A DNA stretch of 64,000 nucleotides from Isoetes taiwanensis (GCA_021234155.1 JAJEKV010000008.1:4635086-4699085), one strand, 5' to 3'; positions 1 to 13,215 are shown, counted from the first letter of the stretch. Notes: generated from the letters alone by a model not told the origin. Program-made: numbers and translations.

Positions 1-1405
1 ACTTTGCATGCTTCGTTCAGTTACACATGTTGCTGGGAGCCTTGGGGCGTTTTTGGCGGCTCAATCCAGGAGGAGGAAATGGCATCAATCTTGGTTGGAT
101 AGTGCGGTTATGCATGTGTTATTGTAGATGCATGTTGCGTGTATGCATGTTAAGTCGTGTGGGCCCGAAACTTCCAATCAAAAGGCTGGAAAGTGGGAAT
201 TCATTTAACTGTTTATCTCTGGTTGCTCTACGGCTTGGTACGGGCGGATAAATTATACATCATTGTTGTTTGTGATGATGGAATGCATATTGAATAAAAG
301 CTTGGAGGTGGAGAATTTAAAATAAAACAATTTTGCGCCTGCTACCGGTTGAGGTTACTAACAACCAAGCACTACAAGAAGAATGGTTGCATCCTGCTCG
401 TTTAATTTTGTGGAGATTTATACGGTTGTGCGGTCTGAAATGGTAAAGGAGCCGGCCGGAGGGCTCTGAGTGTTTCTGGCTTGGAGGAACTAGGAGCAAT
501 AGAACAATAGATCTGTGGTTGGAATGCATCAGTTCCGAATTTTCCCAGATTTTGTACTCTTCTAAGGTTGGATTTTGATGGGAAGTATATTCAGGTACAT
601 AGAGAAATCATAAAATGCGTTGTTATTAAGACAAAGTACTAAATTATGTAAATTTAGTAAAACTCGAAATTACATCATTTTGATTTCCCATTTTGCTCAC
701 TAAATCCACGCGTTGTATTTATATTATTGCTCGGGTAATCAACAAGTCGCATTAGTAGCAATGATGACACTATGTCGATCCGTGGAACAACATGCGAGAC
801 CCCGTCTTACACCATCAAAGTTGGAAAGGAAAGCATTAAAGCATAAGAATGGGTTACTAGCGACAATATTCTTGCACATCATATATGTCTGAAAGCGAGG
901 GGATGCTCTGATAATGTGGACCAACCTTTCTTTGTGGACCTTTTGAAAAGTGCATGCGTCGCCATTTTCAGTTTAAAGCTTATTTCGAGTTTAATCAAGA
1001 AATCAAATTCCATAGACATTGGACACGGTAACTTGGATCCCTAAAAATGCAGGGGCGTGAAACTTATCGCTATTGATGGATCACGGTTCAAATGACATGT
1101 TATATGGATGTCGAGGAGGAGATTGAGAAAAGCGATAACGGATCATATTACTGTTAATGTCTATAGGAATCATGATATGCGAACTTTTAGGAGAAGCCAA
1201 AATGGAATTCTGCTTGCCGTACACATCTTCTTCAAGGTCCGGTGAGCAGGCCTTCTTATACCCTTCACACCAAAGACTTAGTTTTTTTAAATTTTTAGGC
1301 TATGGAAATTCTGGGTTATGTGGATCTCCATAAATTTACAATTACTATAAGCCAATTGTTGCATCTATAATTGCTATCTCTATCTCGAGATAAAGAGCCT
1401 CATGC

Positions 1406-1425
1406 ACCCACACGAATGTGTGGGT
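1406..1425. repeat. Perfect 8-bp hairpin
   Basis: ACCCACAC, the loop GAAT, then GTGTGGGT form a perfect stem-loop. It lies 14 bases after a 12-bp palindrome, TATCTCGAGATA, at 1381-1392. No gene is attached and no function can be assigned. Confidence 0.6.
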
Positions 1426-1699
1426 TCTTTGGATCTTAATAGGCTGGATGTTTGGCCTACACTACCATTATTTTATATTGGCGTTACATGCATTGAAAAG
1501 TTTAAAATTGCTGCAATTTGCTACTTTGAAAGTGTGGTTTGGTAATTCATCTTGCCACTTTATCTCGTTGCAGCAAGGGTGAAAAGAAGCTAATTATATG
1601 TGCCTTGGGCCTATGGAAATTGTGTTTTTATTTGTCCACAAGGAGGACATTCTACTTAGGTGCAATAAGATGTGACACATTGGGGACAAACCACAGCCA

Positions 1700-2075
1700 T
1701 AAGTCGACCAAATTTACATTTTCTTGGCAATTTTAATGTGGCTCAATTCCGGTGAGTATGTTTCAGATCTTTTAGTTAGTGACTCACCAATAGTATTTTG
1801 CCACATAACAATTTCCCTTATGAGGACAAACTACTTATACATACATATAAGATGATACGTGGGAAAAAGAAATTCTATCACAAAAGCATATAAACTCGTG
1901 GAATTTATATTTTACTTGTGAATTGTAATGCTATTATAAACTTGGGCCAAATTTACATTTTGCTTTGCAATTGCAATGCCCACCAATTTCACTTAAATCA
2001 GTTGACATCGTTTGTTGAGACTCGCCAAAGCAGATTTGCCAACAACATTACCCTTATGATATGTGGACATGTGGA
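1700..2075 (+). repeat. Diverged direct duplication, spacing about 244 bp
   Basis: The stretch starting with CCAAATTTACATTTT near 1705 recurs near 1949. The later segment TTGCCA-n-ACAATTTCCCTTATGA near 1798 also recurs near 2037. The copies differ by many substitutions and indels, so the duplication is old. No coding frame survives across both copies. Confidence 0.5.
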
Positions 2076-2794
2076 TATCTTAGAAAAAAAATAACTACAA
2101 ATTAGCACGCTATTATGCATAGAGTTCTGATTATTGCAATAAATTTAAGAGGCAAGTCTTTATTATTTAAGTATTGTTAGGGTTTCTCATAGCAACCAAC
2201 ATTTATATACCTGCCTCCAACCTATACCGGCAACCATTACTAATAATGTTATATAGTAATTCACAGTTCGGATCCAGCCTGAATACAGCGGCCACAAATA
2301 ACCTAACTAGATCAAAGTACGACAAAGCCCTTTTTCTTAATGCTTGATCTCCTTTTTAGAAGTTAAAACAGGGCACATTTTTTTTCTGACCACGAAAAAT
2401 ACATTGTTGCCACAATTTTCGGATGGCTATGGCGGGGATGAGACCAATAAAAGGCAAAAAGGCTTAGGGTTTTCTTACCTCGGGCAAGTGAGTTTCTGAA
2501 AGCAGGTTCGCACTTGACTAAAGCTATCGGAGAAGCGATTTAGGGAGTTTTGTGAGCTACGGAGCCCTCGATCGATTTAATGGTTAAGATTTAATGGTTA
2601 GATTTTTTCACTGCTGCTTAGCATAACTAGGTTTTTGTTCCTTGACCTGTTCCTGTGAAATTCTTCATTGATTCGACTTTAGGGTGAGATCAGACGGTCG
2701 ATCCTATTGTTCTTAGTTCAACTCAGCAATGGGAGTCATCGAGACATTCGGACATTCCAGCTCATTTCTGCCCGGCCTACTTTGAATGCCTTTC

Positions 2795-2853
2795 GCTGCG
2801 GTGTGTTCGATACTCCCGCCCAAAAGGTAGGCGTCGGGGAATCACACCGCAGC
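2795..2853. repeat. Inverted repeat with 11-bp perfect arms
   Basis: GCTGCGGTGTG (2795-2805) is perfectly complementary to CACACCGCAGC (2843-2853). The 37-nt loop holds a second, weaker pairing (CCCGCC with GGCG-TC-GGG). It is much more GC-rich than its surroundings. It could be a small fold-back element, a Helitron-type hairpin remnant, or chance. Confidence 0.55.
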
Positions 2854-4904
2854 AAAAGCTTGCATTTTGGCATCGTGATTCATCTACAAGTAGCTTGCAT
2901 TTAACATGAAAAGAATCTTTATGGCCCAGTTCAAGGTGTGTGCCATCAATTTCTTTGTTTAAGGCTTGCATTTTGGATGCGGGGATCTTAAAGCCTAGAA
3001 CATTTGATTTAAGTCCTAGACATGTAACAACAAAGCAGCCTTTGGCATAAATACAGTTTGTTTCCTTTTTGTTCTATGCAGATTTGCATCTTACGGGGCT
3101 TTTGCGGCTGGAAAGTAAAAGAGCATCGTTATGGGAGAACACTCCACATTTGCAACTATCCATCATTTGGAGGTAAGTTTTGGCATTTTAACAGTCATGG
3201 TACATCCTTATATTAAAAAAGTGGTCCAATAGTACATGTTTCATTGAGGCCAAAGTTTGCGAGTGATGTAAAGGCAAGATTCGAAAGGAGATGGTTCAAA
3301 ATCTATGAAGGTTACCACAATCTTGAAGCCTCAAAATGGTAGGATATAAATTTCGTAGTAGCATAGATAGAAAAAGCACCATGGAACTTGAAAATGAAGT
3401 ATGTTTAGTTTGAAGAGGTGAGATATTGCAAAATAATACCATACCACCCCTTTTGATCTTGATCGCGAACAGTAGAGACCAAGCTAGCAGTTCCATGCTT
3501 AGAGAACTTGGTCACGAATTGTTTTTGCGTGAATTAAATTTGTTTGTTGGCACTATGGAGCTTGATTTCTACTCTGTTTTTTTGTAATGTAGCACATATG
3601 GGACGAGATTAGAGAGGTATAGTACAAGATAAAATGCTTCTTTGGCTTGAACATGAATGTTTAGAAGTGTCATCTTTGTCAGAAGATAGATAGTGCTAGC
3701 CAAGCGAGCTCTCCGCCGATCAATCTCTTGCAATCAACGGTATCCCCAAATCACGGTCACGACCTTCTTTAGACTTCCATTTGCAAGCAAATAGGCACAT
3801 CTAAGAGAAAAAAATATCCTTGAAGAGAATCTAGAAAAATTATGAGCTTTTCACATTTGTATACCCGATAATGGGTTTAAAACAAACTCATCAAAAGTAG
3901 GCGGGAATGTTGCAAAGGACTTGATAATCTCACGGGCGTAGCCGAGAGACATCGGTCGTTGTTCATAGAATCTTCATTTTGTGTTTTTTCTTTGGTGCGA
4001 GCCTTGACTCATGAAGAACACATAGCTGATTAAAGGCAAGTTCCATTGATGGAGGCCATCTGCAGCAAAACCTTATTACCATTCTAAGTGTTTAGCATTT
4101 TGGAAGTATCCATATGCCCGCTATGGTATTTTTCAAGCTTATTTAGCATCAAAATTTTGGCAAAATCTGTCGTGAACTCATGTTGGGAATGCATGTATGT
4201 TAGCTAATTCATGCATTTTAGTTCTTTGTTTCATTCGTGTATTTAAAATTCGCTAACGCCAGTTGCATTTGCAAAGACCTCTGACAGTTGGTCCTTTAAT
4301 TGTATTAAGGATACTCAGCTAGAACCATCGGTGCGTTGCCAATCTTGGAGTGTAATTTATAAGCGAGATGGAACTCGATATCACTCTGCTAACCTTGAAG
4401 GAATTGTTATCGAGATGTGGTGAAGTTTACCGCTAATGACGGCATGCCCTATGATTCAGTTTATGTTATTTTACTTTTTTCAGCATTTATGTTTAAAATT
4501 CACCCTTATTGTAGGCTGCTTGCCTTTCGAGTGGTAGCCAAATTTGCAAATGCCTTCTTTTAGAATGGTTCTTTGGGATGGCAGCCTCTGTAAGTCTTAA
4601 GCTTGAAAGATGGCGTTTTAAAGATCCTCTGCATTCTATTCTATTCATCTACCATATTTCGATATTCTTCCATATATGCTTGACCATATAGAATTACTTG
4701 GGTGGAAATGGAGCAATTCAAAGCTGATGATGGTGGTAAAAGAACATAAATCAAGATCTTGGATAGTGTGACCAAGTTGTATTCATAAGATTGGAATTTT
4801 AAAGGGTCTTTCAACTCTGTAGATGCCATTAGGTAGTAAACATTCTCATCCTGTTGTTTAAGATTGACCATACATATACAGTGTGCCGATAACATTCCTT
4901 TTTG

Positions 4905-5215
4905 AAGAGCCCAATAACATTTTGTAATTCTCGGACTTGACAATATCTTTGAATATGAGGCATCATGATCTGAGCCAAGCTTTTGTAGTAAGGCATAAAT
5001 AAAAGTCAAATTGAATTTTCCAACGAGTAGTAAGCGGTTTAGAGTATATTGATGGAGTGATGTGGAGAAGTTAAGCTGATACGCATTGTATTTTATTTTT
5101 AGTAGGTCAATAACATTTTGTAATTCGGACTTGACAATATGCTGAATATGAAGGGCATTATGATGGGCCAAGCTTCGTGGTAAGGCGTAGATAAAAGTCA
5201 AGTTGAATTCTCCAG
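4905..5215 (+). repeat. Tandem duplication, unit about 198 bp
   Basis: AATAACATTTTGTAATTC followed by a shared block (…GGACTTGACAATAT…GCCAAGCTT…AAAAGTCAA…) begins near 4910 and again near 5106. The second copy is partly truncated. The duplication creates apparent internal repeats in the longest open frame of this area, which argues against that frame being a gene. Confidence 0.6.
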
Positions 5216-5856
5216 CGAGAATATGTGAGTTTGAAGTTATATTTTTTTTTCAGTCATCCTCTTGGTTTGTTCTCTTTTCTTCTTCTTACAATCTTGGCAG
5301 ATTCTTGGTATGATGTTAGATGTTGCTGCCATAGACAAAGCTTGATGCTTATGCAAAGCATATCTCTCTACATTATTAAGCATTCCTTTAGTTGAGATAA
5401 TTAATATACTCTTTGAAAAGAGCGAGTTTCGGGTGATACATAACAGAAAGATGTATTTGATACCGTGAAAGGCGTGGATCTGACAAACAAGGGTAAATTA
5501 TTTTGTTCTATAAGCGCATTTGTAATCGTCGACTGGGAGAAATAGAGTTTTCCCTATCTTATCATTCTATTTATTGTAAAGTAGCGTCAATGATTATCAT
5601 TGAGCTCGTAGCCTGGCAATGGAATCCTTAGATTGTTCTAGGTTTCTACAATACTACAAAGTTATGAGTGTCAATGTTGCTCATTCATTTTATAACAATG
5701 TCTAAATACGAGAAGCAAGTTTGATATCACGGTTCAAATTACATAGGTATATGACACATTACTACAAAAAGCCTCACCCCAACAACACTCATGAACAAAT
5801 ACTCTTTGTGTCTGAATATAAAATACATGGAGTGCCCACGAAAGTGGCTGCTATAG

Positions 5857-7814
5857 TCTTATATTATAATGTTTTTTAGCGTGTGTGTCCGTTTCTAATG
5901 GTGTAGATTTGATTAGCAATCGGACGGTGATGATTTTATTGCAATACTCGAAGATTAAGGAAAGGAGAATGGAAAAAGGAAAAGTGAAGGAAAAGAGCCG
6001 CGAGGAAGAGGAAAGAGGAAAAGGGCATGGGAAAAGGGGAAGAAGAAAATGTGAGGAAAAGGAAAAAGTGGCATGAAGAAAGAAGAAACAAAGAGGAGAG
6101 AGAGGAATGGGAAGGAGAAGGGCAATGAGGAAAAAGTGGGAAAGGAGGAAAGGGGCATGGAAGGAAGGGGAAGGAAAAAGAAATCTCTCACGGAAGAAGG
6201 AAGGGAAAATGGGCATTTGGAAAAAGGAGAGGGAGATGGGAAAGGGCATGGGAGGAAAAAGGGCAAGGGAAAGGTTGAGAAGGGGGAAAAGGAAGGAAAA
6301 GAGCATGGAAAAAGTAAAAAGAAAAAAAGGAGGAAGTGCTCATGGGGAAAGAAGAGGAGGATAGAAAGGAGAAAAGGCGCATGGAAAAAAGTGGAAAGGA
6401 GCGGTAATGGAAAAGGAAGAAAAGGAAAAGGAGAAAAGACACGGAAAAGGAAGGTTAGGGAAGGAAAAACAAAAGGGGTGGAAGATGAGAAAAACCAAAG
6501 AGAACCACGAGAAAAAGGGAAGAGGAAAGAAGGAATAGTGGTGAGAAGGATAAGTGGCATGGAAAGAGAAAAAAGGGGAGGAGAAAGGGAAGGAAAAGAA
6601 AGCAATGAGAAAGGGAAGGAAAGGGTATAGAAAGGAGAAGGATTGAAGCGAAAAAGGGAAGAGGACAATGATGTGAGAAGTAGAGGAAGAAGGGGAAGGG
6701 ACAAGGGAACAAGAAAAGGATGGGAGGGGAAAAGAAAAGGGGCATAGAAAAGGAAGAGTGAGAAGAAAGAAAGAGGAAGGGAGAAAAGGGGAAAGGGAAC
6801 CTAGGTAAAGGTCACAAGGAAAAGAAAGGGGAAGCTTGAGAAAGGGAAGGAAAGGGCACTTGAGAAAAAAAGGAAGAGGAAAATGGTGAAGGAAAAAAGA
6901 AAAAGGGGAAAAGGGGCAAAGAGAGAAAGAATTAGGGAAAAGAGGAAAATGGGTATAGGAAATAAGAGAATAAACAAATGTCTGAAAGAGCATGGAAAGG
7001 AAAAGGAAATGGAAAGGAAGGAAAAAGTACCGCGAAGCGGATCGGCAAAGGAGAAAGCAAAAGAAAAAAATCCATCAAGAAAAGGAAAGCGGAAAAAGGA
7101 AAGGGAAGCAAGGGGAGTGATGGAGGGGAGGAAAAGGGAAAAAGAAGGACATGAGGAAAGGAAAAGAAAAGAAAAAGATGGTTGAAAGAAGGAAAATTGC
7201 ACACCTTGCGGGAAGAAGGAGGAAAAGGAAGCAGGGAAAAATAGAGAAGAAGAAAAGGGTGGGAAAAGGAAATAGAAAAGAAAAAGAATGGAAAAGGGGA
7301 AGAGAGAGACACGGGAAAAAGGAAATAGAAAATGGAAAGGGGAAGAGAAAAAGGGAACATGGAAAGGAGAAGAGGAAGGGTGAGGAGATGGAAAAAGGGG
7401 AGGTAAAGGGGCATGGAAAGCAGGGCGAAAAAAGAAAAAGCGGAAGGAAGGAAAGGCACACAAAAGAGAAAGAGTGGGAAAAGGAGAAGAAGGAAAATTA
7501 GGCATGGAAAAGGCGAAAGAGTAAAAGGTTGAGAAGGGGAAGGGAAAAGGGCAAAGAAAAAAGAAGAGGAAAAGGTGGAGAGAGAAAGGAGCAAAGGGAA
7601 GGGAAAAAGGTTATCGAAGACGAGGAAGGAGGAAGAAAGGATGGGAAAACAAAAGGAAACATGTAGGAAAAGGCAGAAAAAAAGAAAAAAAAGTAGAAAA
7701 ATAAGAAAAATGAAATCACGGGATAGAAAAGGGAAGGGATGGGGCTTTTCTCACTGCATCCCAAAGCATTTACAGGCTCTCAACTTATGCCCAGCAGCGA
7801 AACACCATTACTAG
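5857..7814 (+). mobile_element. Non-autonomous Helitron with purine-tract body (Hel-A)
   Basis: The 5' end is TCTTATATTATAATG at 5857. The 3' end is GCCCAGCAGCG…CACCATTACTAG, stopping at CTAG 7811-7814 and followed by T. Helitrons characteristically start TC, end CTRR after a GC-rich hairpin, and insert between A and T. Here the base before the element is G, and the right arm of the terminal hairpin has decayed. No Rep/helicase protein is encoded. Almost the whole interior (about 5950-7735) is purine on the sense strand. Closely related copies occur at 13357-15137, 27064-28870 and 28871-30795. Confidence 0.8.
5950..7735 (+). repeat. Purine-rich tract (GGAAAAGG / GGGCATGG motifs)
   Basis: About 1.8 kb consists almost only of A and G on the + strand, interrupted chiefly by a recurring CAT (GGGCATGG) unit. 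Such DNA has few stop codons on the pyrimidine strand, so long Phe/Ser/Pro/Leu frames appear there and Lys/Glu/Arg/Gly frames on the purine strand. These are compositional artefacts. The tract can in principle form triplex DNA or R-loops; that is inference. Confidence 0.9.
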
Positions 7815-8339
7815 TCCAGATATAAAGGATTAACTAATCATTGAAACATGTTTATGGTACATACATACATAAAGTGACATTCATTTCATGCACACCACAA
7901 GCCTCTAGGAAGACTAGGTCCTTGGGTCTAATTGGACTATTTGGCAATTGTTGGGGTAACATTCTTGCGCAAATCGCCATGTAACTTTCTCAAAGCTTTT
8001 GTCTCACTTCGTTCAAATTCCTTGACGTTCGTCCATGTTGTTTTTCTAGTAAACAATAAGTATTAATAAAAGCCATGTAATAATATAATAAATACTAGTA
8101 TTAATGGTGCAGTACGTTCTTTGGTAAATATTAGGAACATTTGTGGATGGAAACCTATTGACTCGAGACTCATTAACTCAGTCCATCATATCCTAGGCTA
8201 TAAGAGGTTTTGTGCATTTTGATAACCTTCCTTTGCTCTATCTGCATGTCTTTTCTCATTTTTCTTACACACACTTTCTTTTCCCCTTTTCTTATTTTCA
8301 CCGCACATTTACTTTCTCAGCTTCTCTCTCTCTTTTAAC

Positions 8340-11300
8340 TTTTGACCCTACGAGCCTCTGACCTTTCCTCAAATTCTAGCTATCCACGTGTAATTTCCAT
8401 GTCATCAAAATCACAGTGTGCCTTAATGAATGGTCGGTCTTTACTTTCACAAATCTAAGGCCGAGGGGAACAGAAAAGACCGAGAAAATAACCGCGTGAG
8501 ATGGGAGGCGCTTCAATGGGATCCCTCTACCCTTTCTCTCACAGCAGCACACTTAGGCATGGCTGCAGGAAAAAAATCAGTTCGCCCTTCTGCCCCTAGC
8601 CAAGTCCGACACGATTCTTCAGCCCCGCTACGATCCGTCTGGGTGCTTGAATTTCATCTCCTTTTATCAATTTAATCAACGCAACGCCATCGAAATCACA
8701 ATGGATACTTTCGGGGCTGCAGTTCCTTCCTGACGAGTTTTGCTTCTGTCTGATTGGGCGAGTTTCTTCATGCCGGTTGCTTCAATCACGGAGTCTACTC
8801 TTTTCAGCACGAATCAAATCGAGATACTTCTATTGAAACTTCGAGCAAACCACATTTTACAGATCCTAAATGTCTCTCCTTCCTATAATTTGTTGATCGA
8901 GGGAGCCTTTCTTCTACTGCCCCAATCTTTCGATCGGATCGGCCGGATTAGGCCAGGATCCATATTTATTAGCCCTTTCTCACAGTCTCAAATTGGGTTT
9001 TAATCGACACGGTGGCGCTTGATTCTTGTAGCAAATCTTTTCTTGGTAGATCCCTTTTTCCCATCGTTTAGGCATTACGCGAGGTTCTACCTAATTTTTG
9101 AGTGGTTGAGAATGATTCTTGAACCATCGTTTTACTTGGATCAACGCCACGGAGCGTCTTGTTGCGGTGGCGGGATGGCCTTGTGAGCATTACGGCATGG
9201 AGACGCGATCTCCTTCTTTCGGAAAGATGCCCTTATTAGCTGCGAACTTTTTGCATGATTTGGTTATCGTATACGGATCTAGGCTTTTAGTTGGATCGTC
9301 TTGTTGCTCGATGGATAGAATGATTGTCGCCCTTTTGACCTTCTTTGTATTTTCTTGGCTTTTTCTAGGATGCCTGATATTCAGCGGTTTGAAGGCTTTT
9401 CCCTGTCTTGTTCGAAGCTCTGTTTCTTTCCACAACTAAATCTTTTCCAGTTCTTCGCATATCATATGCGGCCGGTAATGGATCATGTGCTACTGTTTTA
9501 TTCTAAATACTTGAGTTCATTTCTTTACCTTAGTCTAGAAGCTTTATCATAGATCCTTGTTTTTGAATATAAGCAAAAGGTAAATTTTGTAGGTTTCTTC
9601 TTGATGCATATGAGGAGACCCTAAGTTTAACTCATTATGCATTCTTGTGAGACAATCCTACTCTTACAAAGTATTTTCATACCTGATTCAATTTGAGCCG
9701 GTGACTTTAGAAACTATACAAGATCATTGCAATCCCGGGTACAAAGCTTTGTACCACGGTCGGCAAAAAACCATCGCTAACCCGGGCAATGTACGCGCTT
9801 CGCCAAAGAGGATACGAGATCATGACCTTCTCGGTTCTTAAGCTCCGGCATTTTGATGCCGCCAAAGGCGAGGCTAACTTATATGCGAGGCAATGCTGCT
9901 TGAATGGAGGAATGAAATTGGGGCTGATCGATTAAGGGGTATTTTTCTACATGCTATTTCCCTATTCTTCTGGATATCAATGATATACGTATTTCTTTTA
10001 CATGTTTATTTCTTCTGATCTGCCCAATCATTTCTTGCATGGCCTTTTTATAACTCTGTCTTCGCAGAATATATACCTTCAAGTTTCCGAATGCTTGACG
10101 CTAGTGAAGGAAATATACCCATATTTTTCATCACAAAATGGATAAGCCCTATATAGATTGAAGACTAGGAAGAAGCAATGTGGATGATCTGCTTTGGAGA
10201 TCACAACTATGGAGTGGATGCTTATGTATCATATCAAAGAATGGGAAGTCTTGGTCAGATGGGTACCTACTTGTTCTAAAGAAGCTGGAAGACCTATTCT
10301 TCAATTCCTTGCAATTTAGATCTCAAAGGTGGTAAATACTTGCATAAGCTATTTAAAATGCATTTCATTTAGTTTAGTTTAGGCATGAAAGAGAAGCATG
10401 TTGAGCTATGTTTTGTCTATATTGAAGGTTCATATTTTTTTGTGCGTTTATGCGAGACAATGAAACACAAGAGCAAGTCGGTCGCAATTTCAATTCGAGA
10501 CAATATCTAGGGTTGATTAGGATTACTATCGAGAATATTTGGGGAAAATGATAATGGTTAATGCACTTATGGCATTCAAAGCGATGTGGGCTGCTACTCA
10601 AAACCATTCACAGGAAAGGACTCGAGAAAAATCGGGTCCATAGCCATAACTTTGTGCCAAAGCTTCTTGAACGCTGAGTAGACAAAGAACATCTATCCCC
10701 AATTTCTAGGGATCCATACTCGATTATTTGTTACTGCCTTTTATTGACTTTCTTTCGATACATCATCATATTATACACACCATAAAATTTGAACTAGCCT
10801 TAAGTAGATACTAGATACGATTTTCATTACTATATTGCACCTTGATTAGATTTACAATTCACAGGGCTTGACTAATTCAAAACAAGTTAGATTTATGATT
10901 ACGGGCTTGAACTTTGATTCAAAACAAGTTCAACAATCTCTTCCTTCTTATCAATCTTAGATGGATTAAAGGTAAATACCTCTCTCAAAGCTAGCGGATC
11001 ACCGGATCAATTCACAACACACCTATTTTGTTTACACCTTCAACCAAGCATTGTTAGTCCCATGTGCCAAAGCTTAACCTTCAAAGTAGCTACATTGTCG
11101 GTCATTTTCATTAGTTTTGTGAGAACAACATGTTTTACCTTGAGAGAAGATTATTATGGATTGCGAGGTAGATGTTATTACTGTAATATTCATAGATATA
11201 AAATATATTTTTGATCGGTTAACATGAACTTACCCGCACTTACATACAATCTTCTTTTCTCTTCCCCTTATGACCCGCTGACCCGATGCAGCAATTCTTT

Positions 11301-11777
11301 TTTTTTCTTGCTTCGGTTACAAGCCTAGCTGCCGGAAGCATAAACCCATTTCAACAACTATCACATTTTTGTTTCCCGTCTTTTATTTCTCTTTCTTACT
11401 CTAAGCTTATGCGGCGGATTCCTTAAGTTCAATCCATTGCCTTCTTTGTGCATTTGTTTTCTCTTATTAAGCGATTCATGGGGTGCCGTGCTTACCCATT
11501 ATCTCTAAAGCCATAGCGGCGTGCCCTTGCATGCTCATAGCCAATTCATTACATCGGATATCGTAGTTTTTTCTTTTACTACGCCCTTTCTATCATGGAT
11601 ATGGAGCCACCAAAAAGAATAATAGCGGTTAGTCCTCTTTCCCTTTCTCTTTTACGCTTTGGTTTTTATTCTACTCTTTAAAACCGGGCATAACACTCTA
11701 AAATACCTTTGTGCAGCCTAAATCAACTACTGCCTCAACCAATTTGACCCTTTAAAGCCTTGGTGTGCCTTTGCTAG
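8340..11777. other. Segment inserted into Hel-B; no recognisable gene
   Basis: Aligning Hel-B with its relatives shows the pyrimidine tract stopping near 8335 and resuming near 11778, so this 3.4 kb is an insertion. Both edges carry a similar direct motif (TTTTGACCCTACGAGCC near 8340, TTTGACCCTTTAAAGCC near 11744). No LTRs, convincing terminal inverted repeats or transposase were found. Frames such as 9119-9439 (+) and 8740-9003 (+) have no recognised motif. Parts (8390-9040, 11230-11760) read like plant promoter/5'-leader sequence and may be captured host DNA. Confidence 0.5.
9738..9755. repeat. 18-bp perfect palindrome
   Basis: GGTACAAAGCTTTGTACC is its own reverse complement, centred on a HindIII-type AAGCTT. 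It lies in gene-free DNA within the segment inserted into Hel-B. No flanking operator or gene is recognisable. Confidence 0.75.
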
Positions 11778-13215
11778 TTTTTTCTTTTCTTTTTTTTTAC
11801 CCTCTTCTCCCTCCTCTTTTCCTTCCTTTTCTCCCTTCTCATTTTTTTCCCTTTCCCTTTCCCTTTTTGTGGCTTTTTTCCTTCCCCTTTCACCTTTCTC
11901 CACCTTCCCATTTTCTCATGCTCTTTTTTCCCTTTCCTTTTCCCATTTTCCTTTTGCTTTCTCTTTTCCCTTCCCTTTTCTCATGCCCTTTTGCATTCCC
12001 TTTTCCCACCTTTTTTTTATGTTTTCTTCCTCTCCTCACCCTCTTCTTCTTTATCTAATGTCTCTTTTTCCCATTTTTATTCTTCCTTTTCTCACATGCC
12101 TTTTTCCTTTCCTTCCCCTTTCCACCTCCTTTTCTTTTCCCTTTCCTTCTTTTTATCATTTCCCCACGCACTTTCCCTTTTCCCGTACTTGCTTCCTCTT
12201 TCCTTCCCCCCTTCCTTTTCTACTTTCCTTTCCTTTTTCCTTTTCCCTTTTTCCCATGTATTTTCATTCCTTTTTCCACTTTTTTTACTTGCCTTTTCTT
12301 CCAGCCTTTCCTACCCTCTTCCCCTTTTCCCGTCCCTATTCCTTTTTTTTTCTTTTTTCTTTTCCCTTTCCCCACTGCTCTTTTCCCTTTATTTTTTACC
12401 CTTTCCTCACCACCCTCTTCAGTTTTTACGTGCCCTTTTCCCTTCCTCTTTTCCATTTTTCCTCTTATTCCTCCTTGTGTTCTTTTTTCTTTCCCCTTTA
12501 CGCCTCCCATTTCCTTTTCCTTTTCCTTCTTTTTTTCATCCTTTTCTCTTTTCCATGCCCCTTTTCCTCTTTTTCTTTCCACCCTTTTTTGCTTCTCTCT
12601 TTTCCTTTCCATTTTTCCACCTTTTTCCAAGTCCATTTCCACCTTTTTTCACATGCCCATTTTCCTCCTTTTCCTACCCTCTTCCCTTTTCCCTTTTCCT
12701 CTTTTCCTATTCCATGTTTTACATTCTCTTTTGCTTTTAACTTTTCCCTTTTCCTTTTTCCATCTCTTTTTCCCTTTCTTTTTTTTTTTCCTTTCCTCAC
12801 CCCTTTTCCTCTTCTCGTGCCACTTTCTCCTTCCTCTCATTTCCCTCTCCTTTTCCTCATGCCCTTGCCGCCTCCTTTTTTCCTTTTCCTTCCCTTTCTA
12901 TTTTTTCCATGCCCCTTTTTCCTTCTCTCATCATTCTTATCTTCCCCTTTTTTCCCTTCCGTCCACCCTTTCCGTGCTTCACCTTTCCCGTTGCCCTATT
13001 TTCTTCTTTTCCTCCCTTCCCTTTTCTTTTCCCTTATTCTGTCTCACCCTTTTCCCCCCCTTTTCCTTTTCATAGTGTCCTTTTTCCTTCCTTTTCTCCC
13101 TTTTTCTTTTCTTTCCCTTTTTAGGTGCTCTTTTCCTTTCCTTTTCCTTCTTACGTCTTTCCCTTTTACCCGTGCCTTTTTGCCTCTCTGCTTGCCCTTT
13201 TCTGCCATTTTCCCT
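11778..13215 (-). repeat. Purine tract of Hel-B (pyrimidines on + strand)
   Basis: About 1.44 kb is nearly pure C/T on the + strand, with recurring CATGCCC units. It aligns in order with the tracts at 13520-15015 and 27240-28745. The 482-codon frame spanning it is an artefact, because a pyrimidine strand cannot contain TAA, TAG or TGA. Confidence 0.9.

Larger units (their letters stand above)
1..5856. other. AT-rich DNA without a supportable gene
   Basis: No open frame here has recognisable domains, and none exceeds about 190 codons. The longest (4641-5201, - strand) runs across a tandem duplication of non-coding-looking sequence. Short stretches with the AGGGTTT motif common in plant 5' regions occur near 2180 and 2460, but no coding exon can be attached to them. 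The notable contents are diverged direct repeats (about 1700-2075 and 4905-5215) and inverted repeats (1406-1425, 2795-2853). The block probably consists of old, decayed transposon sequence. Confidence 0.5.

Noticed and set aside
4641-5201. 186-codon - strand frame
   Set aside because: It spans a tandem duplication of AT-rich non-coding-looking sequence and has no recognisable motif.
5955-7594. Several - strand Phe/Pro/Leu frames and + strand Lys/Glu/Arg frames
   Set aside because: Same compositional cause in the purine tract of Hel-A; frames overlap each other without conservation between copies.
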